DNA from: Durusdinium trenchii
Taxonomy: Eukaryota > Sar > Dinophyceae > Suessiales > Symbiodiniaceae
Length of the DNA stretch: 64,000 nucleotides
Direction of reading: 5' to 3'
Assembly: GCA_963970005.1 (NCBI GenBank)
Contig: CAXAMN010022840.1
Coordinates: 513,213-577,212 of the forward strand
The stretch's first letter is position 1, and each line of letters begins with the position of its first letter. Shown here in pieces: positions 33,808-45,800 of this stretch. The translations under genes were made by a program, and so were the position numbers. Below the pieces are notes generated by a model. The model saw only the letters and a program-made list of their open reading frames with translations. It ran no database searches and was not told the DNA's origin.

Positions 33808-36800
33808 GGTAGCTGCTACTGCAGCTGGTGGGTAGCTGCTGCTGCTGCTGCTGGGTAGCCGCTGCTGCTGCTGCTGGGTAGCTGCTGCTGCTGCTGCTGG
33901 GTAGCTGCTGCTGCTGCTGCTGCTGCTGCTGGGTAGCTGCTGCTGCCGCTGCTGCTGGGTAGCTGCTGCTGCTGCTGGGTAGCTGCTGCTGCTGCTGCTG
34001 GGTAGCTGCTGCTGCTGCTGGGTAGCTGCTGCTGCTGCTGCTGCTGGGTAGCTGCTGCTCCTGCTGCTGCTGGGTGGCTGCTGCTGCTGCTGCTGGGTAG
34101 CTGCTGCTGCTTGGTAGCTGCTGCTGCTGCTGCTGCTGGTGCTGCTGCTGCTGGGTAGCTGCTGCTGGTGCTGCTGCTTGCTAGCTACTCCTGCTGCTGC
34201 TTGGTAGCTTCTGCTTGCTGCCGCTGCCGCTGCTGGTTACGGTTACAGTTATTGTTGTTGTGGCTGTTGCTGCTGCTGCTGCTGCGGTTGCTGGGGTGGT
34301 TGTGTGTTGCCATGTGTTGGCTGTGTTGGGGTCGTATTGGGGGGGGCGCTGTTGGCACTCTCCTTTTCTGTTGGCCATCGCATGTTGCGATTCCCGGCCA
34401 GGCTTTTGCTGCCTAAAGAGCCCCAGCGTTGTTTCTTTGCCTAGCTTTCGCCACCCCCCTCTGGGCCACAAGTATATATATAAAGTATGTCGTTCACTAC
34501 TGACCCCTTTGTCAAGAAGCTCTCAAGATGTCGCTTGTTTCATGGCTCCCGACCCTGACATCCCAGGCAGGACATCGTCCAGTTCGCTTCGGCCATTTTT
34601 GTGGCCAATGACGCCCGGCGTTGACTTCGCAAATGGATTGGGTTGGTTCGGATGGACCTGGGCCAGTGAAAGTACGGCTTTTTGAAACCTATTGGGCCCT
34701 TTGAGCCCTTTTTGATCGTTGGGGACACCCTCTTTGCATCTCTTTGCCTTTTCCGTTTGTGTTCGATCAAGAAGGGCAAAAGTAGCTGGAGCTAAGAGCA
34801 AGTGGCCTAGACATGGCTAATGGCAACGCGACTTGTTGATGAACAAGGTTTTATATTTCCAAGCTCAGGAGTTACACTGCCATCCAGTGACTGGTCGTGA
34901 GGCACTACATTGTTGACAACAAATGTCCAGAAATCTCACTCAGCTAGGTATACCCTCCCGAACACCGACACAGACCTGATAAAATACGTGATTTTTTTTT
35001 CCCGAAGACCCTTTTCCTGAATCCCAAGCCAGTGGGCCTTGAGTTCGGGGTTCACCAAATCAGTGGAAAGGCAATGGCCCCATGCGTCTCGTAGTGTAGA
35101 ATATATAGATCCATCACACAAAAAAAACAAAACGCATCATCAATGATACAGCTCGGACCATCAATCTGACGAGGAGCGTCCCCAGCTCCGACCGTGTCCG
35201 GCCGAGGAGGGCGAGGCCTTTACCGTGAGCATCATGCGCTTGGGTCGCCTCGAGGGGGAGGTCCGTTGCAACTACCGCACGGAGGAGTCCTCGGGGAAAG
35301 CCGGGCAGCGCTACGAGCCGCGCGGACCGCACCGGGGAGGGGGGTGAGGAGAGATGAGGGATTCTTACTTACGAGAGGTTTGCAAGGTGAAGAAGCAATA
35401 AGTTGCAGTGTAGTACAACTTTGCTCTTGAAAATTGCATAAAAATTGCTGTAGCACGAACTTTCGATCCAGATAATCCGGAAAGTCGTACTCATCAAACA
35501 GTTCAAACAGTTGACCTCCTTTGATGGGACCAATGGTGGTTGGATGTCAGACTTCATCAGGCTTTGAGGGACTTATCCCAACTGCTCACGTCCTTCAACC
35601 ATGGTTCTTGGGGAGCTTCAGCCAAGCAGAAGGGGTCTTTGCATCTCAGGCACGTGGAGGGGCAGTTGGTGTTTCCCAGTGGAGTCTACGAGCAAAGGAT
35701 CGAGATTCCCATCTTGGAGTCGCCCTTGTGGAGCGCCACCTTGGAGTTTAAGGTGGTTTTGGAAAGCCCTATGGGCTGCCAGCTGGGCAGGTACTTGAAG
35801 ATATGTCGAGTCAAGGTCATTGATCAAGACTCCTTTCCTTCGAGCTACTATGCCGAGCAGATTGCAGAGAACGTCGAAGATGTCCGGCAAACCGGGCTTT
35901 TCATCGAGTATGTGAAACATATACTGGAGCAACCTGGAAACACCTGGAGGTTTATGATCACTTTGCTCTTCGACCAACTCAAAAACCTCTATGTTCCCTG
36001 GACATCGATGGACATGTGTGTGTGTGTGTGTTGCGTTGTGTACTTCTCCCTTCAAGTGGAGCTGTTTGAACTGTTTGTTTAAATACGGAGGATTACGAAA
36101 CATGATGAGAACATTGTGACTTTCTTTGGCTGAGTTGTGTCAAGAACCTGTCCTTGTAGAGACTGATAAGGTGATAGGGACTGGCATCCGGTAGGGACTA
36201 GCCACTCCATGGGATTTGTTTACAGTAATATTGTGTTTGCTCCTCCCTCTCTCTCTCTCATTCCAGGTTTCCTTGGTTTGGATATCACATTGCAATATGG
36301 TTGAGATGTTGTTGACCCTTGAAATCCACACTTGAATCCTCACCAGCCTCACCAGCGCGAGGTTTGGTTCACCCTCACCTCCTCAGTGTACATGGTCAAC
36401 GTGGTCTTCGACCACGATGAAGGGCGTCGCTCGGAGCTTTTGATCCCGGAGGATCCGGCCAAGACGGCCCAGGCGGGGCTGGTGGGCGGAGGTGGGCGAA
36501 GCTGAGCCTCTAAACCCTTTGTCTCATTGCTGTCTACATGGGCCGATCGAAAAAGAATCGGTGCTCAACCGGTGAATCTCATCGACAAAAAGCAGGAAGC
36601 CAAAGAGTTGGTTGCGCCGTACGGACTCTTGCCATGTTCAGGCAAGCTTTTTCAGAAGTCCCATGCACAGTGGACCCAACCCATCACAGGGGTCCATTGC
36701 TTCATAGTTTTCAGGTGATGAGGGAAAACTTAATCATCAGCACGCCGTTGAGTCAGTAGCACCACCTAGCAAGAGATCTTGTTTGGTCGTGCCATGGTTG

Positions 36801-39800
36801 GCAGGCATTCCTGATGTTCAAACAAACCCTCCATTGGGTTTGTTGCTTTGAACTTTCGGATCTGGCAAGCCTTCCAGGAGGTGCAGTTTAAGCTGCATCA
36901 CAATGAAGAACCCTAACCTCCCATGAACATTGTTTTTCACACGCGATGTTGAGCGCACGGCCAGGTCATCGGGCTGTTGTACGTGCTCTCACCCTTGCTT
37001 CTCCATGTTTGGAAGGTGGTCAGGGTGAACCTGGACCTCAATGGCCGCAGCAAAGTCTATTTGCAGACTTCTGTGACTGATCTTTGAACAGATCCCGCCA
37101 TCCCCACAGTCCTCCGACTAGCCTTGGACTTTGTGATATTGTGTGAAGTTGGGGAATGTCCTTCAATCAGGGCCGAGCTTGGCACAGGTGAGTTGATCAT
37201 GGTGGAAAGAATGGCCGCTCTTTTTGGCCTGTGTCTCTTCGTAATCAGTCGTGGTTGAGGGGCATGGTCATCGAAGGTGGCAGTGTCTAATGTTACCTTT
37301 TTTTCCGCAATGTTGGAATTGCGCCTTTGAACTGTTTACCCCAACAGATTTCGTGGATGCATCCCAAGGATTCCTGAAATATATACTTGGAAAGAAAACA
37401 AGACGTCAATCCCACCACACAAAAACCTCCAAGCTTTCGGCCCTCCTTCCAAGGTCACACCTGTCGGGGCGCCTTCTTCGGTGTCGTCAGGGTGTATCAC
37501 CTCAGGTGATGCGGAAGTACATGAACTTCAGCGACGAGTCCCGCGAGGCCGTGACACAGCCAGAGCTGGTGAACAAGGTGATGAAGAAGACGGAGGACCC
37601 CGATGTCTCTCCCAACATATTCCCCCACGGCGGAGTGAGTGATGCTGCGAAGTTCATCCAAAGAAATGGTGATAGGGGCAGGGTAAAAGTAGGGGGAGCC
37701 ATCCGGATATTCCACTGAGACGAAGGCAAAATGATGCACAGAGATTGGGGGATGCCAAGTACGGGTGATCTAAAGTGTTTCGTTTTGGACCACCTATTCA
37801 TACGTGCGACGATATGACGACGGACTTTTATGACGACGCTTGCGACATATGATTGCGAGCGTTTCTTCGCACACATGCACTACATGACTACATGCAGCGT
37901 TTCTTCTACCCTACCCGGACCTGACACAAAATACATTGGGCTGCTCGGGCTACACACAGCCACTGAGGTGGATTGAAACATCCCCCCATCGCTGTCTCAT
38001 CAAGACAAAGATATCAGATACATGCCGGTTGTTGGGTTTCAGGGCTCATAGATGGGTCCAACCTTGGGGCTATAGGCGGCTAGACTGGTTTGCTTATTGT
38101 TTGCTCATTCGCATCAGTGCTGGTTCGGCTCCTTTCCATGTCCTTCTTCTCATAGTCCTGTTATGCCTTGTTCACTCCCACCTTCTCAGCCCGAAGGGTT
38201 GGCCCCACGGAACCTTAGGACCTGGCAGGGGGCATTAGCGAAGTCTCAGCTTTGCTGGAAACCTTGGGCAAACTGGTGATGCTGAACTCTTTCGCAATCT
38301 CCAGCCACCCGACAATCGCTCCGAGCTAGATGTCTCTCCCACAAAGAGCTTAGCTGTCATTTAGACAACGCTGCTCAAAATTTGGGTGTAAGATCCCAGG
38401 CACTCCAGTTGTTTCTGTTTTCCCATTGCGTTTGATTTCTTTGTTCAGCTCGGAATCAGGCTGTATTTCAATCCATGTGTTGGCCCTTCTAAGGCAACCC
38501 AGACATGACCTGGGCAGACGCTTGGATTGGTTCAGAATGTTTAGGAAGTGTGCAGGGCTTCAGACTGCCGGTTACTGTTGGGAGACTGCTGTGGCCATTG
38601 TTGATATGTTGATCTATTATGCAATCACATTGGACGGAATTTGCGCCTAATCGCAGCCAGCCAGCCAGCCATGTATTTACCGTAGTTTTTGTGGTCACAA
38701 TTGTTTGGAGAGAGATGTTCCCACCGCATCGTCCCACCTTCGGAATGGACCATGTGACCATGATGGATATGGGAACAGGGACGCGTAACGACGCACGGGG
38801 GAAATGGAACATCCGCTCAGTTGGAACAACCCTCAGAGGGTTCTTGAGCGAATGGTGAGAACACGAGCGAGTGACTGCTGTTCGGCTTGTGTTCCCTAGC
38901 TCAGCCTTAGTACCTGCTGAGTTATCGAATGGCAATGCTCCATGTGCAGAAGATTGACTGGACTGTGGTGCAGTCTAAAGCTGGGGAAGTGGTCACAATA
39001 TCTTGTATCTAGAAGAACCTTGACCACTCCAAGTTTTGTTTGCAGGATGAATTGTCTCGGGTCCTGGCCGTCCCGAGGTCGTCACCATGCCTGGTGTCAT
39101 GCTCTTGTGGTCTGTGATACGGGACAGCGAACTCATTTGTGAAGCACCTCCAGAGCCATCAAAGAAGCTGCTCACGAACTTTGTGGCAGATGTCAGCAAC
39201 TCTCCTGCCCAGCTTGGCAGAGGTTTGGAACTTTCTAGGGTTTCTCAAAGCTGACCATTTGATCTCAAGGTGGCAGCTCCTACAGGACTAGACCATACCT
39301 TTAGGCCATTGTAGGCCATTTTAGGCTTTAGGAGGTATCCTCGAAATTTGGAGGCCTGTTGCGAAGCCTCGGCTTCGCCGAAAATGCTTCACTTCGTGAG
39401 GCAATAGCTATCAAATCATCGCTCATTATTTTCAGCGCCCGACCATGAACGAGAAGTTCGCCGCGCGTGCGGAGAAGTTCAAGGACGACGAGATTCCGGC
39501 GGCGTGGCGGAGTTCGCCGCGGTGGTGGGTTGGCCAAGGGTCCGTGGTACTGCAAACCGGATAAGAATATGGAGGAAACACCTACCAGGGCCCCCTAAGG
39601 GGTGGTTAATGGACACCTCATAACCTGCAAGGAGCTAGTAAGTCACCAGAATCCTGCCTGGCAGACATCGTCCCATTCCAATGGCAAGTTTCCGGTCAGA
39701 AGCAAAATGAATGAGAATCAAGGTTTCGTTTCAGAAGGCTCATTTCGACCACATCGTGGGGTGAGGTTTGTAGAAGTGGTTCAATGAACAATATTATGGA

Positions 39801-42800
39801 CCTCCTAGGTGGGCCAAATGAATCCGAAGCTGGCGCGGTGAAATTGGACTTTGCCGGTTGACATGGATCCTTTCTTGCCGTGATGAGGAGCGACTCTACA
39901 AGATGAACAGCGAATTCTTTTTCAGCTGCTGGGTTTGCGGTTTAGGTATGCACGTTTTCGGTGTGTGTTGACCATTTCCAGTTGGGAATGATTGACTACC
40001 AAATATAGCTATATATATATACTGTAATTACGTTTAGAAAATTCTAGAAAACATATTTGCTAGAAACTAGAAACAGATCTTATTTGGAAGGCTGTCCACC
40101 AATCAGGCTGGCTTGGCCCTTTGTTTGTGGGGCTCTACATGGCTTTTTACTCGCCCTTGGTGCTTTCCAAAGAGCTTCCTTTGGGCACCTTTCTCGCAAC
40201 CATCAGTGCCTCAGCCGGATGTTCAGCTTCAGCTCAAGTCTATGAGTCTGTGAGCTTTGTAGGAAGTTGGGTAGACAGTCCAATTGACCAGGCCCGCCTC
40301 TCAGGCCGACTCCTTTTGTTGGTAGCGGCGAGGCAACAAGGTAGGCCGACTCCCAAAAAAGCCGCAGATTACTATTAGAGAATTGACCTCCATCTCCACA
40401 CATTGTGGTGCGACAGTGGGTGACACAACCCACCAGACTATTCTTGAATGTGTATCCATATGAATCCTCTCTTGAGAGTATAGTTTCTTGTGTGTCATGA
40501 TGTTCTCTCAAGCCCTTGACGCAGCCAGCAGATTGTGTGTGGGGGGGGGCGCTTTCCCCATACAAAATCCTTGAAGTGGCTCCCCAGTAGCTCCCGAAGT
40601 GCTAGCGGCCAGTGCTGCTCCCAACTGCCCGTCAGGTGTTTTCAAAGAAGTCAGTTCCAACTTCGAGGACGGCTACAGCGGACTGAAGAAGGTCATCTCT
40701 TGCTTCGAACCTTTGGTGACGTGGATCAACCAGTTTCTTTGATGTTTCTTGTAACTTTTTTCTGATCACTCCACACAGGCTTGAGGAGAAACAGACAGAG
40801 ATAGATGATCAGCTGATATTATTGATTAAACATTACTAAAATATGTTCAAAGTCAATGAGAAGCTTGGACAGAAAGACTCGTCGAGGTGGACTTGACCGT
40901 CTTCCTCAATCGCAAGACGGATGTCCCCTTACTGAAGAGCCTCTTGGATTATCGGCTGGGAAGGCTTGTTTGAGTTTAAACCACCACCGATCATGAATGT
41001 GGAAAGAGTCAAGTTTGCCAAACACATTAGCAGACTGTCAGAAAGCCAACTGGTGTCAGTGAGATGTTGGCTTCGACACCGGCCACTAGATAGCCCAAAG
41101 AGAATCAAATAGATATAGTCTTCGTAGCATTGCTTACACTAATGTGCTTGCTTCTTCTTGAGAAGGCTTCCATGCACAGTTGGACTGATACTCCGCCCGG
41201 AAGTGAGTTCATAGATGTTGTGTGGCATAGAGCATCCTCGTAAGGGGCACCAGAAGCACCGACACAGGTTTGGTGGTAGGCGGGCAGACTCAAGCAATCT
41301 CAATCATCTCCATCCTGTAGATCTAAAACAATGTTTTAAAAATACTCCATACATGGAATATTCCCTGTATACTCATTTCATAGACATAATTCTCCATAAA
41401 ATGCAATCTTTCAGCCGATATGCAACAAGTAAGGGGGATATATAAACATCAATCAAAAAGAAAGCCAAACAGTCCCAAACCGAGGATCGTCTGGAGCTCT
41501 TTCAGTGCAGGTCCTCACTTGAACCCGAAATCGAAATCCAACAGGCCTGACAGAGATCTTAAAAAGAAGACTTTGCATGACTTTGCTACATCCCTTCCGG
41601 CCTCTCGCTCCAGGTTTCGTGGACTACCGCGTGGAAGAGACGATCCAACGCCGTCGCCAACTGATGTCCCTGCCACAAACTAGCCTGGATGAGGCAGACT
41701 TCCGCACCGATTTGATCCCCATCCGCCGCTGGGCGCCCAAATTGCGTGATCAAACCCTCCCCAACTGGTAATGAAAGGGTCCGGTGTCTCCCTGGGTTGG
41801 GGGCTCATGGAAATCCCCATCCGCCGCGGTTCGTCGGTTTGAAGTCTTGGACGGCGAACCGCGTCGAACGGGACGAAGAACGGGCGTCGGCCCGCCCCGG
41901 TGGCCCCTGGCCCCAGACGAATGAAACGATCTTCGGAATGAAACGGTGCTGGCAAGACGACAAGATGGCCGCGGTCCAATCAAAGTGCCAGCAGCTGGTG
42001 ACAAGTGAAGTGGATAGATATTCCCTGTTTGTTGGCATTTCGTTGAATAAGTCCTCAGTGGATAATCCTGGTTGTTGTCCAACATTATATATGTCTTTTG
42101 TTAAGCATTCAGTGTCCCCTCTTCTCCAGTTTGCTTGCAATTGACTGCTGTGTGCTCAGTAGAAATCAGTCAAACGCAGTTACAGTTGCCCAATATATAC
42201 ATTCATATATAAGTACATATAAGTATGATTATATGTATTTATATATCAGATTATTTGTTGATTGTATAAGGGACTCCTTTTTGACTCCTTTTGACGTCCA
42301 GTTGCTTTTGTATAGGGCAATTGGATCCACTGCGTGGGTTAGAGTACCCCGCTGCGGACTGTTACAGCAGCGTTTGCGGCAGCGCCCTGCACTGCAAAGT
42401 GCTCACATTCTTGGGCACCTGACAAATTATACAATCATCACTTAGTGACATCATGATGAACAACATATGTCGGCAATTGTCAGCGGCGTTTGAACCTGTG
42501 AAGCATATTTAAGTTCACATTCATTGTTTACTTGGCAGGCCTTCCCCTTGATTCTTTCTCTTTGAGGCTTTGTCATTTCATCGAATTGATTAAGATAGTC
42601 TAAGGCTTTATTTGTTGAGTGGAGACCTGTACTGACCGACCCTGCGACGGTGTTCTTGACCGGTCCTGGTGGAGCTGAGGGTGGTGTAATACATGTCACG
42701 GAAAAGAGAAGCATCACTCGGTGAAAACCAGGACTGTGTGGAGGGATTCTCTATTTTTTGGGTGCTAACAAGTTCCAAGCGATGAGTAACAAGTTCCAAG

Positions 42801-45800
42801 CGATGAGCAGGTTTCCGTAGAATTTATATAGTTATATAATTTTATATGGGTGCCTGTGCTTGCTGAATCGAAAAGACATGGACATATCGGCTTGCATGGA
42901 AAATCTGGTCCAAGGCTTGGAGAATATCGGCTTGCAGCTGGATCACTTGGACGAAAACAATCTCTTCCCTGCCACTTGGCGCTGAAGGCGCGATTTCGGT
43001 CGGCTTTTCTTCGCGGGATGACTGGAAGTGGGTTTTGCATGGGATTTGGGCATCCAACTCACGGTCAACTCAGAGTCCACTCACGTCTAGTGTTCTTGTG
43101 GTGATGTTTCAGTGCCTCATGTTCAGGTTCCTGTATTCAGCGACCCCGGAAACCATGAACATCCTGAAGAGGACGCTGCATTTGTATTAGGTCATGAGGC
43201 TTTTGGGGAGCCTTTCACAGAACAAACAACTGACTGAAACTGATTGAAACCATTCATGAGAGGTTGAGAGATCCACCAAACCCTAAACTCAAACGCCTTG
43301 GACTGGAGCAGATTTGGGTCTCAGGACGGTCAGCGGCATCTCTTTCGCGAGATCAACCTCACCGCAGCGCAGGCTTCGCTCTCCGCGGCTTTCCAAGCGG
43401 AGCGGTGTTTGGGACACCGGTGGCCGGACCGCGCGCAATCTCGACATCCAACGAGGTATGTTGGAGTTGCGAGTTTTGTTTGGTTCAAAAAGTTAGGTCT
43501 TAAGATCTTGAAAGTCTTGTGGCTTGGCTTTTAGTGGCAGCACGTGCTCTTTGGAATCACCAGATGTGCCTTCGACTTGGTCCGACTTGACCTAATTGAC
43601 ATTGATTACTTTTTGTTCAGAACATTGTTTGCATCAGTGTTGGTATCAGATGTGCCCAGGCATTGCAAGGATTAGTTGCGTCCTATGAATGGGAATTCTT
43701 CCGTCGGACTTCCGCAAAACCACACGCCCAAAACGGAGTGACTTCCACAGAGACAGACACTCGAAGTGAAGTGTGTTTTTTCTCAGAAGCGCCCTAAGGC
43801 ATCTAAGTAGGCATCGGAAGAAACTGGGCGGCCGGCCGGCCAGGAGTCATATGCCTGTCTCAAAGATTAAGCCATGCATGCCTCAGCATAAGCATCTACA
43901 GGACGAAACTGCAAACTTTTTGGACCCAACCACAGGTTGAATGCTTTTGGTGGTTTGGTTGAGAAGGATTCCCCAACGAATTGTTCAGGACGGCAAGTAC
44001 TCGTACCACTATAGACACCAACATTGGGGGAAACCCATGCTACGGACTTGGGAAGAAAGAAGCCCAGATATGGGCAGTTTTATGACGTCCTACTCTCTAT
44101 CAGTCTCATGAACCCTCTCAAGTAGGAGACTTTGGTCACTTTGCCACTCTTGTGGAATTCGGAACAATCCATGAGTTAGGTAAGTTAAGCTTATAAGATC
44201 TCGAAGCAATCTCTGATTTCGTCATATGGGACACAAAACCGAGTGACACTGAACGGGCCACTTCTCCTCTCCCGTCGGTCGGACTCTCCCCCTCTCCCGT
44301 CAGGGCAAGTTGGTGGCCGTCAAAGGCCCCGCCGGCAGTGGAAAGTCCAAGTTGCTCAGAGCCTCGGACGGTGGGCGTCGGTTGCTCGCTGACCCAGCTA
44401 ACTAGCTAGCCGCCTGTTTCAGGAGTTTCGATTGAGAGGAATCCAAAGATTAAGAGTTTTGACACATTCCACATCATAGCTAGTATAGGGATGACAATGG
44501 CATGAATAAATAGGCTAATAGATAACGAATTCAAGGCTGTAGATGGCTGTTGAATAATTAGTAGATGGCTGTAGTGTCACGAATTCAAGGCAAGAGACGA
44601 GGATGTTCGAGAACGACATGTGGGACTGGACTCGTGCTGGTGGAACTCGTTGTGGGCAGCTCTTGATCGTATCCCAAACAAGAACTTACGAACTGGTGAA
44701 AACAAGCACTATTTGGCTGGAGGCCATCGCTAGGAGGGTGGAGGCCATCGCTAAGAGGTTTGTGGTATAGGATCCTGCCGGAAGCTTTGGGAGCCGCGGG
44801 TCGAGCCATGGTGAAACACCCATGGAGTCAAGCCACGCTTGTTTCGGCTGCATTGAGACGGGGAGGGAAGCCCGGCAGATTGCCCGTGGTCGCAGCTGCA
44901 GGAATGCTCGCTGGCGATGCATCCCCCAGCTGTGGCACTGTCCTGATCCCTTCTCACTTGCGATTTGTCTTCGTGACTCATCAAGTGCCTCCGGCGTCTC
45001 GCGGCCAAGCGCGGTGGACGTAGACGTAGATTTGAGCCGCAATATATATATATATATNNNNNNNNNNTACATACATACATACATACATACATACATACAT
45101 ACACACATACATACTTACATACATACATAGATTTCTCTCTCTCTCTCTCTCAAGGTCCCCACTGAACCGGTCGAAGCCTTTGAAAGTGCATTTTAGTTGG
45201 AGGTTCGGGGAGTGATGCCACCCGATAGGCCACATCAAATGTCCAAGTCCCCATTGTTTGAGCCACACCATCATTGAGGGCTTTGTGCTTGAGCATGTCA
45301 CAACCTTGAAGGTTAAAGCCGCAGGAAGTCAGAGCCTTTGGTGCTTAATGGTTCCTCTCAAGTCATGGGCTAGGATGATTGTGTGAAAACTGTGTATTCT
45401 CATATATCTTTACGTACATATGCAGCACACATTTGCCACATGCAGTGTATCGTTGAGACATGAATTTAGTATGACATGCTGCATATTTGCAATTGCTCCT
45501 CCAGCAACATTTACCAAGGAGTCTTGGAACCCCGGTGCAACCGGCACCGTTCCATTTGTTCCACCCGTTCCACACTTCGGGCTCGAGAGAGCCGGGCAGG
45601 TCTTCATCATGGACACCACCCCGCTGCAGAATCTCTTCTTTGGTGACCCGGACCAAGTGGCCAGCGCGGAGGAGAGGCACCGCATGCTTTGGATCCTGGA
45701 CAAGCTCCAGATGCACACCACTCGGCAGCTGGCGGAGTTGGAGATCTCCATGCTTCAGGCTGGGGTAGTCAAAGAGTGGCAGAAGTAGAAGATGTTTTAT

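Noticed and set aside
41746..42144. GC-rich open frame inside a gene B intron
   Set aside because: It starts just after the IR|LENIG donor and is not present in gene A; both strands are open, so no frame is supported.
44686..45128. Tyr/Val/Cys-rich frames around 45.06 kb
   Set aside because: Products of the TACA and AT microsatellites and of translating across N.
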